Shown here piece after piece: positions 18,601-25,659 of a stretch of 25,659 nt of DNA; position 1 is the first letter of the stretch, and every line of letters starts with the position of its first letter. Both the position numbers and the translations under genes were made by a program. The notes beneath the pieces were generated by a model. That model was not told the DNA's origin. It searched no databases and saw only the letters and a program-made list of their open reading frames with translations. Source of the DNA: Penium margaritaceum. Lineage: Eukaryota; Streptophyta; Zygnematophyceae; Desmidiales; Peniaceae. The DNA is taken from contig SZWC01018959.1 in the NCBI GenBank assembly GCA_023375785.1, positions 3,951 through 29,609 of the forward strand. The letters are read 5' to 3'.

Positions 18601-20576
18601 TCAGATTTCATAGCACCAGTCGTTTAACACATAGTTTTGTCTCGTAATGTTCAAGCTGTCGCTTTTCTTTGTTGAGTGGAGACACATGGTAGATATCTTT
18701 TCTAATATCATGTTTTCATGAGTTTGAGCAAGGTTTAAATGAAGATATTTTTTGGTGACGTCAGTAGCTCTATTGGCGTACTGAGAAATTCTTATGCTAC
18801 CTTATGCTACCTGAAGTTTCCTTTCAAGCTTATAGGGTTCTGTTTGTTCAGAGTATGAAAAGTGCTTTGAGTATTAGAAGTATTTGGACTCAGTCCTGTC
18901 GTATTGCTGTTTTCTCTATGGGGCCGAGCCTTCTCTGGCTCTATCTATCTATCTACCTTCTCTGGCTCGGTGTTTAGGGTCTATTTGTTTATGTCCGCAT
19001 GGGCTCGGCTGTCCTCGAAACCTGCTCGACGCCCAGTCCAGGCCTCTGGGTTGATTGTGCGACTGCGGAAGTCATGAGTTCCGTGGCTGCTCAGCGGACG
19101 CTCTGGCCTGCCCGTGTAACGATTGCCTAGCAGCATCGTGGACGTTTGGAGGATTGCGGGGCCAATGCTGCGGTGTCCAAGCCCGCCCTTATTCCCAACA
19201 ATCGGCACCCTCGGCCGTCGTTTTCCTGTCCAGTTCAAGCTCTCACTTTCATTGGTCAAGTGCTCACTGTTGCGGGTTCGTTCCGCTCACCTGGGCTCCG
19301 CCCCGCAATCGATGAATGTCATCTTTCATCTATGTTCCCGCTCGAATATGAGCGGGAATGTTTGAGTTGCGTCTTCACTATATTTGTTATAGCAGACCTT
19401 ACTTGTCACGGTCATCTTTTGCTTTGTGAAGTTCACGGTTGGCGATGGATAGATTAATTTCGTCTACGCGCTTCGTCGTTTGCCATTCTTCATTTGAGGC
19501 TTTCGACCCAGCCAATAGGGTGGAAACTGGCCATGCACCGATGAATGAATGCACTGAAAGGCGAGGTGGACTCAAACGCGATGGATGAATTCGTCTGTGT
19601 TCGAATACGGGTCGTCCTCCTATCGGCTCTCGATTCCGTCGCCATGTTGAGCCGCCAAAGCGTGGCTCTACTCGCATGACGTCGAGGTGGCGTGTGTTGA
19701 AACCCCGGAGTCCGAATCGATGAAGATTGGTAGGTCAAAAGGAGGTGAACGGCACGAAACCTGTCAAACAGCGCGAAAGGGAATCGAAAAGCGTGAAAGA
19801 GTTTTTTAGCCGATCTGATTTGCAGCTGGTGCACTGAAGTTCACCCGCTACAAAAAATAATCGATGAAAGAGGTTCAGCGGTTGCTGGGCTTAGCCCCGA
19901 GACGGCGCAGGTGGGAAGGGTCAAGAAGCATTTCGTCGTCCAACCTGCCTTCGGACCTGCGTCGGCTTGCTGAACCAAAGACAGGCTGTCCGCACGGTTC
20001 AGCGTCTTGGCAGCGCCCGTGCACAAGAGGGCGTTCGCGGGCAAGCGCAGAATTTTAGGTCTTCGCATTCCCCCTCCTCGACATGTGGATGTAACGCGAA
20101 GGTTTATCTGGCTTAACGTGGCCTCTTCGGAATTCTTAGGGGACGGCAAATGAACAGATGCAGGGTTGTCCGAGACTACCGTACCAACCAACAACCCACG
20201 ACATTTGAGACATTTTGGCAACAGCTTCACCCGGGCCCCGCCGGCAATCATTCAGCTGCATTGGACGCTTGAGCAGCTGTGGCTGTGCTCGATTTGGGAC
20301 AGGAAGAGGAAGGAAATCGCTGAAAGAAATTTCCACGGACAAAATCGGGGAGAACAGGGCCAACGGAAACCAAGGCGGGGGTTTGTTGCATGCCTAAATT
20401 CCTCGTCCTCACATCGGCTGAAGAATTCAGGCCACGGGCTCAGTGAAGTTCGTCCTCGGTAGGCTGCGTCCGGCATTCTGAAATCCAGGCGGCAGAATTT
20501 TGGCTCGACTCCTGTTTGGCCTGGGTTGACTATCGTCACATCAACGGCCAGATTCAGACCACGTGTTGAGAGCACC
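18601..20576. other. Mixed-composition region upstream of the PP2A B'' gene
   Basis: GC content rises from about 18.9 kb toward the host gene. Visible items are a short (CTAT) run with duplicated CCTTCTCTGGCTC around 18929-18964, a doubled CTTATGCTAC near 18793-18812, and a perfect 9-bp hairpin at 19335-19358 (TTCCCGCTC, six-base loop, GAGCGGGAA). Short frames exist on both strands and none is recognisable. The promoter and 5' UTR of the PP2A gene should lie here, but no TATA box stands out. An in-frame open stretch extends upstream of the chosen ATG to 20463 without another ATG. Confidence 0.4.
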
Positions 20577-20816
20577 ATGATTGGGGGAAACTTAAGGGTT
20601 GACATCTCCCACAGGGATGACGGCGAGGATGGCGCGCGGCAGCAGCAGCCTCCGCAGCAGCAGCAGCAGCACCAGCAGCCTTCCTCTGGGCGGCAGTACG
20701 GGGGGCTTCACAGCGCGGCAGACATCAACTTGATGCAGCAGAGGTTTCCTGCATCGAAAATGAAAGTGGATGAGCTGTTCATCCAATGGCTGTCGTTGCC
20801 CGACTCCCAGAAACTC
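20577..20816 (+). CDS. PP2A regulatory subunit B'' (EF-hand type), coding exon 1
   Basis: This exon encodes the N-terminus of a plant-type B'' subunit, which directs the protein phosphatase 2A core enzyme to substrates in the cytosol or at membranes and, in the family, binds calcium through EF hands further downstream. The start ATG at 20577 has A at -3 (ACCATGA). Residues 22-34 are Gln-rich, encoded mostly by CAG. Residues 61-80 (KMKVDELFIQWLSLPDSQKL) hold the conserved DELFxQWLSLP core. The exon ends after codon 80 at a GTGAGA donor, phase 0. The open frame extends about 114 bases upstream without another ATG, so a longer or differently spliced N-terminus is possible. EF-hand exons lie beyond the window. 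Identification comes from family recognition and is strengthened by the matching second exon. Confidence 0.82.
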
Positions 20817-21938
20817 GTGAGACTACTACCTTTTTTCTTTTTCTTTTTTTTCTCTTGGCGTAGTACAACCTGCATTGCTGGTTTCCTGGAGAGGTTTGGG
20901 AAAGCCTGGCATGTCTGCATTGGAGGGTATTGGAATTGGCAAAGTGGGTGGCGAGTTTCCCATCCGATTGCCGCCGCCACACTGCTGCGGGACTTGGCGA
21001 TTGGCCTTGCCCAGGAGTCGTTGGAAATTGTGTTTCTGTTGAGGACAGCAATGCAAAGGCCCATGAGAAAGGAAACCGTGGAATGTGTTCGCTTCCAGTT
21101 TCCTTTACTTTCATATTTTCCCCACCATGGAGATGGGAGTGTCCCTTGATTGCTGTTTGCAGTTGCTTCTGCGTCCTGCTGGCAAGAGAGGATGAAGGAG
21201 TCACTTCATTCAAGAGTGATGCTGGCTGGCTTATTGCACATTTGCAAGGCCGGCATTCGCAGGGCTTCTGCACGCTGCACTCAAGCTGTGAAAAGACTAG
21301 TGCTTGTGGTGGCAATGTGACGTGAGCTTGCCGTGGTGATGGTGGTAGCAAAGAAAAGGGCCCTTGCTGTTTTCGCCAACTTCCTTGTTGTCGCCGTCCT
21401 CCTTCTCCTTGCCATCTTCAGTGGGGGGCCTCCTTGTTGTCGATGCCACCATTACAAATTGTCATCCCCATTCTCCAGCTCATCACCATCACAGTCACAG
21501 AGACCCTTGCTGTAATCACCTTACCCATCATTGCCGACGTCCGTCTCACCTTACTTCGCTGATAATCATTGTATCCATCCATGGCTGACGTCCCCGGCGC
21601 TGGTCATCAGCGTCGTTGGTCATGGTTGCTGTTGCTCTTCTCATAATCGCCGCCAGCGTTGTCATTGTGGTGAAGGCCATGGTCGTGGTCGTTGTCGTAG
21701 CCGTGGACCTAGTCGCAGCTCTGGCCGTGATTGTGGTTGTAACCGTGGTTGTGGCAGTGGCCATGGTCTTGGTTCTACCCCTTTCGGTGGTCGCGGCTGT
21801 ATCTGTCGGCCACGACTTGTGGCCATGGCCATGGTCTTGGTTACGACAGTGGTGTCGTCTCAGACAGCATTGTTGCTGTCCTTGCTGGCAGCAGCAAAGG
21901 TAGTCCCATCATAACGTCGGCAGCAGGTTCAGATGCGG

Positions 21939-22004
21939 CGCAGAAGGCAGTGCTCAGACCATCGTAGCTGGTGCAGAAGGCAGTGCTCAGACCATCGTAG
22001 CCAT
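21939..22004. repeat. 33-bp tandem duplication in intron 1
   Basis: Two near-identical adjacent copies share the core CAGAAGGCAGTGCTCAGACC, which starts at 21941 and again at 21974. The following ATCGTAG is also shared. The duplication is non-coding by position. Confidence 0.85.
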
Positions 22005-22079
22005 GTTGCCGCTGTGGTTGATACTGTCATTTCTCCTGGTATTTTTCTTCGTCATTGGTTGCACTTCTCTGCGCCATCG

Positions 22080-22585
22080 GCGTGGTTGCCCTTGTCCTCG
22101 TCGTCGATGTCGTTGCTCTTGTCCTCATCATTGACGTAGCTGCCCATCCTCGTTGTTGTTGTAGCTACCCTTGTCCTCACCGTCAATGTAGTTGTCATCG
22201 TCCTCAACGTGGATGTAGTTTTCCTTCTCCTCGTCGTCCATGTAGTCCCCCCGTCTAATCGCCATCAATGCAGTCGCCCTTGTCCGCATCGTCAATGTGG
22301 CGGCCACATTGACAATGCAGTCATCGCCCTTGCCCCCATCATCGATGTAGTTGCCCTTCTCCTCGCAGTCTATGTAGTTGCCCTTCTCCTCGCAGTCTAT
22401 GTAGTTGCCCTTCTCCTCGCAGTCTATGTAGTTGCCCTTCTCCTCGCAGTCTATGTAGTTGCCCTTCTCCTCGCAGTCTATGTAGTTGCCCTTCTCCTCG
22501 CAGTCTATGTAGTTGCCCTTCTCCTCGCAGTCTATGTAGTTGTCCTTCTCCTCGCAGTCTGTGTAGTTGCCCCATCCTTTGCCGT
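22080..22585. repeat. 27-bp minisatellite, left block, with an eight-unit homogeneous array
   Basis: Units of 27 bp begin TAGTTGCCC and end CAGTCTATG. Eight consecutive units occupy 22348-22563. The first seven look identical, and the eighth (22537-22563) has two or more changes. Diverged units of the same length and pattern extend left to about 22080, and a broken ninth unit follows to about 22585. The gradient from homogenised core to degenerate edges is typical of unequal exchange or slippage. Because 27 is a multiple of three, open frames appear on both strands without being genes. Confidence 0.92.
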
Positions 22586-22599
22586 CGATATACCGTGCT

Positions 22600-23085
22600 C
22601 TCTGGCATATTCTTGCACATTTTAGAATGTGATGTGAGGCTCTCTTGTTTCACCCAAATATCGCGCATTTTGTATTTCCTGTGTGCCCATGCGGGACACC
22701 TGGGTATTCCATGGTAAGGATATTCGCCCATCGGTTCAAGTCATGTCAGTACACAGAACTCGTCCATTCGACGTTTGGGCATTCGAGTTGCTCCACCGCC
22801 AGTCCGTGTCGGACAACCGTCGACACGTTGTGGGACATCTTGAAAATCAGCACACAACCACACAGCCACCAACTACTTCAATTGAATGCCAACATTTTGC
22901 CCAGCTTCCCCATGTACATGATGTGGGCGGGCAAAACCAGGCTGACGTGGAATTGTTTTGCAAACAATGCTGGGCAAAGTTTTGGCACTCAATCGAAGTA
23001 GTTTCACTTGTGATTCGCCCAAACGGATAAAAACTTGTGCAGGGACATATGGGCGAACCAAAATCATTGATCTACACAAGTATGA
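22600..23085. mobile_element. Foldback / MITE-like inverted-repeat element interrupting the minisatellite
   Basis: The minisatellite stops near 22590 and resumes near 23090. Between them, arms 22871-22905 and 22969-23003 are inverted copies matching at 31 of 35 positions. Further out, CGTTTGGGC (22772-22780) pairs with 23017-23025, and TTCGCCCAT (22723-22731) pairs with 23049-23057. A perfect inner hairpin, ATTGTTT-TGC-AAACAAT, lies at 22953-22969. The nested pairs in matching order suggest one large imperfect foldback. No transposase and no clear target duplication are seen. Confidence 0.55.
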
Positions 23086-23089
23086 GTGA

Positions 23090-23495
23090 CTGTACGGTAG
23101 TTGCGCTTGTCTTCGTCATTGATACAGTGGCTACTGCCCCCGTCGTTGTTGTAGTTAACCCCTGTCCTTGTCGTCGATGTAGTTGCCCTTGTCCTCATCG
23201 TTGTTGTTGTTGCCCTTGTCCTCGTCATTGATGTAGTCGCCCTTGTCTTCGTCGTCGATGTAGTCGCCCTTGTCCTCTTCGCCTATGTTGTTGCCCTTGT
23301 CCTTGACGTCGATGTAGTTGCCCTTGTCCTTCACGTCAATGTAGTTGCTTTTGTTCTTGTCGTTGTTGTAGTTGCCCCTGTCCTAGTCGTTGATGTAGTT
23401 GCCCTTGTCCTCGTTGTCCATGAAGTTGCCCTTATCCTCATCGTCGATATAGTTGCCCTTGTCCTTGTCGTCGATGTAGTTGCCCGTCTCCTCGT
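23090..23495. repeat. 27-bp minisatellite, right diverged block
   Basis: Roughly 13 diverged 27-bp units follow the pattern GTTGCCCTTGTCCTCGTCG then TCGATGTA. They show frequent substitutions and occasional TTG-for-GTC changes. The block belongs to the same family as the left block but lacks a homogenised core. Confidence 0.82.
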
Positions 23496-23741
23496 CAGAG
23501 CCAACAGTGCGTCGTTGCCGCTGCCGCAGTCATCGCCGCCTAGTCCACCAAGGCTGTTCTTGTGGTTGCTGCCGCCGCCGCCGCCTCAGCCTCATGGTCT
23601 GTCATTGTGTTGTTGTCGTTGACGTCTTCGTCATCGGTGCCGCAGCCACCACCATCTTCGTTTCTACCAATGGCAACCTTGTCTTGTGCATTCATGGTGA
23701 CTTTTCCCTTGCTGATTTTTTTTTTCAATGCTGCTTTCGTG

Positions 23742-23742
<1 letters not shown>

Positions 23743-23795
<53 letters not shown>

Positions 23796-23835
23796 AGCTG
23801 CTGCTGCTGCCGCTGCTGTTGCTGCTGCTTGTTTG
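23743..23835. repeat. CTG trinucleotide microsatellite in intron 1
   Basis: An uninterrupted run of 17 CTG units plus one base spans 23743-23794. Interrupted CTG/CCG/TTG units follow to about 23835. It is intronic, about 210-300 bases before the exon 2 acceptor. Poly-Leu, poly-Ala and poly-Cys frames over it are artefacts. Confidence 0.95.
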
Positions 23836-24043
23836 ACGATTGCTTCTAATGCTGCTGCTTTTGCTACACCTAATTGCTCCAGCATCGACGCTGGAGCAGC
23901 TTTATTGTTGCAGCTGCATAATTTTCATGCATCGCATTAGAAGGTTGAACACAGCAGCAGGATGTTTGAACGTTTCTGGCTTGAGCTGATGGTGGACACA
24001 CGCATCGCACATCATGCACTGTCTACCACATCTGTGGGGGCAG

Positions 24044-24337
24044 GTGATGTCTCTTCTGGAAGATGCAAAGGCGGGCCGACCTCTCATCGGCCCCGGCGGC
24101 CCCGGCAGTGGCGGATCCTCCAACACAATGTCCCCGCTCTCCCCCACCAGCGCAACCTCCCTCTTCGGCGGGTCGTCTTGCACGCCGCCCCTGTCCCCCC
24201 GCAGCGACAAGCAGCCCATGTCGCCAAAGTCGCCGCTCAGGAGGCAGGGCTCAGGCCTGAGCTACGTGGGGTCGCCAGCCCGCCACACGAGCAAGGCCAG
24301 CAAGCCGAGCGGCTCCAGCTTCGAGGCCATCCCCCAG
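24044..24337 (+). CDS. PP2A regulatory subunit B'', coding exon 2
   Basis: The exon continues the same protein for 98 codons (residues 81-178), phase 0 at both ends, between acceptor CAG at 24041-24043 and donor GTGCGT at 24338. It starts VMSLLEDAKAGRPL, the conserved segment after the QWLSLP motif. A Gly/Ser/Pro-rich linker follows with many Ser-Pro sites (MSP, LSP, MSPKSP, GSP) and the family motif PPLSPRS at residues 128-134. It ends FEAIPQ, just where the catalytic-core-binding and EF-hand region should begin in the next exon. The Ser-Pro clusters look like proline-directed kinase sites, which is an inference. No exon 3 is seen in the remaining 1.3 kb, so the gene continues past the window. 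Confidence 0.85.
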
Positions 24338-24397
24338 GTGCGTCGTGCTCTAGACGCGTTGTGAGGAAAGCACCCAGGAACCATTTTTTTTGTTTTT

Positions 24398-24477
24398 GTG
24401 GGATCGCCATTCAGGCACGGCGGCGATCCCAGCAGGCCCAGTGGCCCGAGGCCTGAGGCCATCCCCCACGTGCGCCG
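24398..24477 (+). pseudogene. Degenerate tandem copy of the exon 2 end
   Basis: It lies 132 bp downstream of the matching part of exon 2 (24266-24345) and in the same frame. Both copies can be read as VGSPxRH, a Ser-Pro-Ser-Gly core, then EAIP. The 20-base stretch ending in the donor differs by one base (24323-24342 against 24455-24474), and the GT donor is kept. A T-rich tract precedes it, but there is no AG acceptor at its start, and an in-frame TGA at 24362 separates it from exon 2. It is probably a decayed partial exon duplication. Confidence 0.7.
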
Positions 24478-24711
24478 GTGGATGGCCTGGAAGCTGGCCC
24501 AGTGGCTCCAGAAGCGTTGGAAAGCGGTGGAGTAAGCCCAGGGGCTCCGCCGCTTTTCACAGCAACACTGCGCTCCTCTGCAGCTCCCTGGCAGGCGGAG
24601 GCAGCAGGGGGCCCCCTCTCGTCTCTGTCCCTCTCCTGCCACTGCTCCTGGGGGCTTCGCTTCCCTACACACGTCCTCCTCACGTGCAGACATCGGTGCA
24701 TGAGAAGCTGG

Positions 24712-24757
24712 AGGCCGCTGGGCTAAGCTTCGAGGCCATCCACCATCTAGTCGTCCA
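24712..24757 (+). pseudogene. Third, shorter copy of the exon 2 end
   Basis: AGCTTCGAGGCCATCC (16 bases, from 24726) is identical to the end of exon 2 (from 24318), with weaker similarity upstream. A pyrimidine-rich tract and an acceptor-like CACGTGCAG end at about 24689. Translated, it gives GLSFEAIHH, compared with GSSFEAIPQ in exon 2. The donor GT of exon 2 is not preserved at the same place. Confidence 0.5.
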
Positions 24758-25159
24758 CACAAGGGAAAAGGCCCAAGAGCGGAACGTTGGAATGCGAGTG
24801 CTTTCTTGCTTGCTTGCTTTCACATGATTGGTTGGTCACTTATACCCTGCACGCCGAAACCCTAATCCTTGCACACATCATTAAGGGCCAACATCGGACA
24901 GGCTTCATTTGCCTCGGCTTCACTGTCCATGTGACCCATGCGACCATTGCATGGACTCTGCGGATGCATGGGTGGGAAAGGTTGAACGTGCATGTACGTC
25001 CATTTCAACCGAAAACATTTGTCTCTGCTAGCCAAACTTATCTCAAACATGCTCTCCTATAAAAGTTTGCATGCTTTTTGTGCTTGTGTGAACCATGTGA
25101 GCTCTAAACACTGTGTTGCAAATTTTTTTTGCTCCTCTCAATGACATATTTCTCAGTTG

Positions 25160-25161
<2 letters not shown>

Positions 25162-25205
<44 letters not shown>
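25162..25205. repeat. TG dinucleotide microsatellite, 22 units
   Basis: This is an uninterrupted TG run inside intron 2. No function can be inferred beyond likely length polymorphism. Confidence 0.97.
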
Positions 25206-25207
<2 letters not shown>

Positions 25208-25659
25208 CACGCGCTATGATTTACCTTGAGGCGAAAGAAACTTTCTTTCAGGCGAATTAAATGGCGAAAGAAAAAAAGAAAAAAATAAGGCCGAAAAATA
25301 CATTCTGCAGCAAACTTAAAAAATTTCGGGAAAAAATCCTTTAAAAAATTTGCTCATCAGTATACCTCTACAACTTCTGAGTTAGTCCCAGACAGTTGTG
25401 ACTCTTGCATTCCATATTGATGTGAAAATGTCATAACAGTTAAAGCTACACATTGTGAATAAGTTTTTTTTGTGTCAATAGCCAGCCACAATGTGCGTTG
25501 ACACATGTCTTTTCCCTGCTCCACAGGAACCTCTACAGGAGCTGTGAACACCTTCCAACCCCGCCCACCCCTTCCCTATCCCCCACCCCTTCCCCCCAGC
25601 CCGGCAGAGGTTCTAAATTTTTAGATTTTAAGGCTTAGTTTCCTTTCGGCGAAAGAAAG

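Larger units (their letters stand above)
20817..24043 (+). other. Intron 1 of the PP2A B'' gene (3227 bp, repeat-filled)
   Basis: Donor GTGAGA follows exon 1, and acceptor GGGGCAG precedes GTG ATG of exon 2. Both boundaries are phase 0, and joining them restores the conserved QWLSLP...LVMSLLEDAK order. The interior holds a pyrimidine run near 20830, unassigned sequence to about 21330, a valine-codon-like GTN-periodic tract (about 21600-21890), a 33-bp duplication, a 27-bp minisatellite in two blocks, a foldback repeat and a CTG microsatellite. Long open frames inside it arise from the repeat periods. Confidence 0.8.
24338..25659 (+). other. Intron 2 of the PP2A B'' gene (start only)
   Basis: It opens at the GTGCGT donor and runs to the window edge without a recognisable acceptor-exon for the EF-hand part. 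It contains two decayed relatives of the end of exon 2 (24398-24477 and about 24712-24757), a TG microsatellite, and an AT-rich tail with repeated GGCGAAAGAAA-like motifs (near 25231, 25263 and 25648). A perfect GAAAGAAA-C-TTTCTTTC palindrome lies near 25233-25249. Confidence 0.6.

Noticed and set aside
20526..20576. Translation start at 20526 for the PP2A subunit
   Set aside because: The codon there is TTG, which is not a normal eukaryotic start. The first in-frame ATG, with good context, is at 20577. The upstream open stretch may be 5' UTR or an unrecognised exon part.
21531..21914. Valine- and glycine-rich open frames on both strands
   Set aside because: GTN-periodic low-complexity sequence within the intron opens several overlapping frames at once. 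No domain is recognisable.
22348..22563. CRISPR array
   Set aside because: The 27-bp units are directly adjacent with no unique spacers, and the context is a eukaryotic intron.
22209..22731. Open frames of nine-residue repeats (ALLLAVYVV forward, LHRLRGEGQ reverse) as repeat proteins
   Set aside because: They arise from a 27-bp tandem repeat, whose length is divisible by three, inside an intron. Both strands are open, which is expected for a minisatellite and not for a gene.
23664..23885. Poly-Ala, poly-Leu and poly-Cys proteins over the CTG repeat
   Set aside because: They are frame shadows of a trinucleotide microsatellite in intron 1.

Overview
The window looks like a repeat-dense nuclear region from the green-plant (streptophyte or other Viridiplantae) lineage. 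The evidence is two Ty3/gypsy chromoviruses and a miniature LTR element that all use the plant-type initiator-Met tRNA primer site (TGGTATCAGAGC), plus a plant-style PP2A B'' regulatory-subunit gene with phase-0 introns. A charophyte-like genome with long, repeat-filled introns would fit, but the species cannot be named from the sequence.

Layout. 1-578: endonuclease piece of a LINE, minus strand, open throughout. 604-6858: degenerate plus-strand chromovirus (element 1) with a 5'-truncated 5' LTR, PBS, gag, protease-RT-RNaseH-integrase-chromodomain and 3' LTR, carrying about 20 in-frame stops, 14 of them TAG. 6859-12091: second chromovirus on the minus strand (element 2). Its chromodomain end abuts element 1's 3' LTR, its internal region is deleted, and its 5' LTR and PBS survive. 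12092-18600: AT-rich, gene-poor DNA interrupted by a CT-rich patch (13.2-14.8 kb) and by a structurally perfect TRIM (terminal-repeat retrotransposon in miniature, 16704-17105) with 161-bp LTRs and a TGGAC target-site duplication. 18600-20576: mixed-composition DNA upstream of the host gene. 20577 to the right edge: first two coding exons of a PP2A B'' gene. Intron 1 (3.2 kb) is filled with minisatellite, foldback and CTG repeats. Intron 2 contains decayed copies of the end of exon 2.

How the parts relate. The only convincing host gene is the PP2A B'' subunit, which continues beyond the window. Everything left of it is transposon debris. The TRIM and element 2 share their LTR termini (TGTAGCGTG...CCGTTACA) and their primer site, so element 2's family is a good candidate for the machinery that mobilised the TRIM. 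Element 1 belongs to a different LTR family. All three LTR families are rich in short perfect hairpins, and one hairpin in element 1 keeps its pairing through a compensatory double change between its two LTRs.
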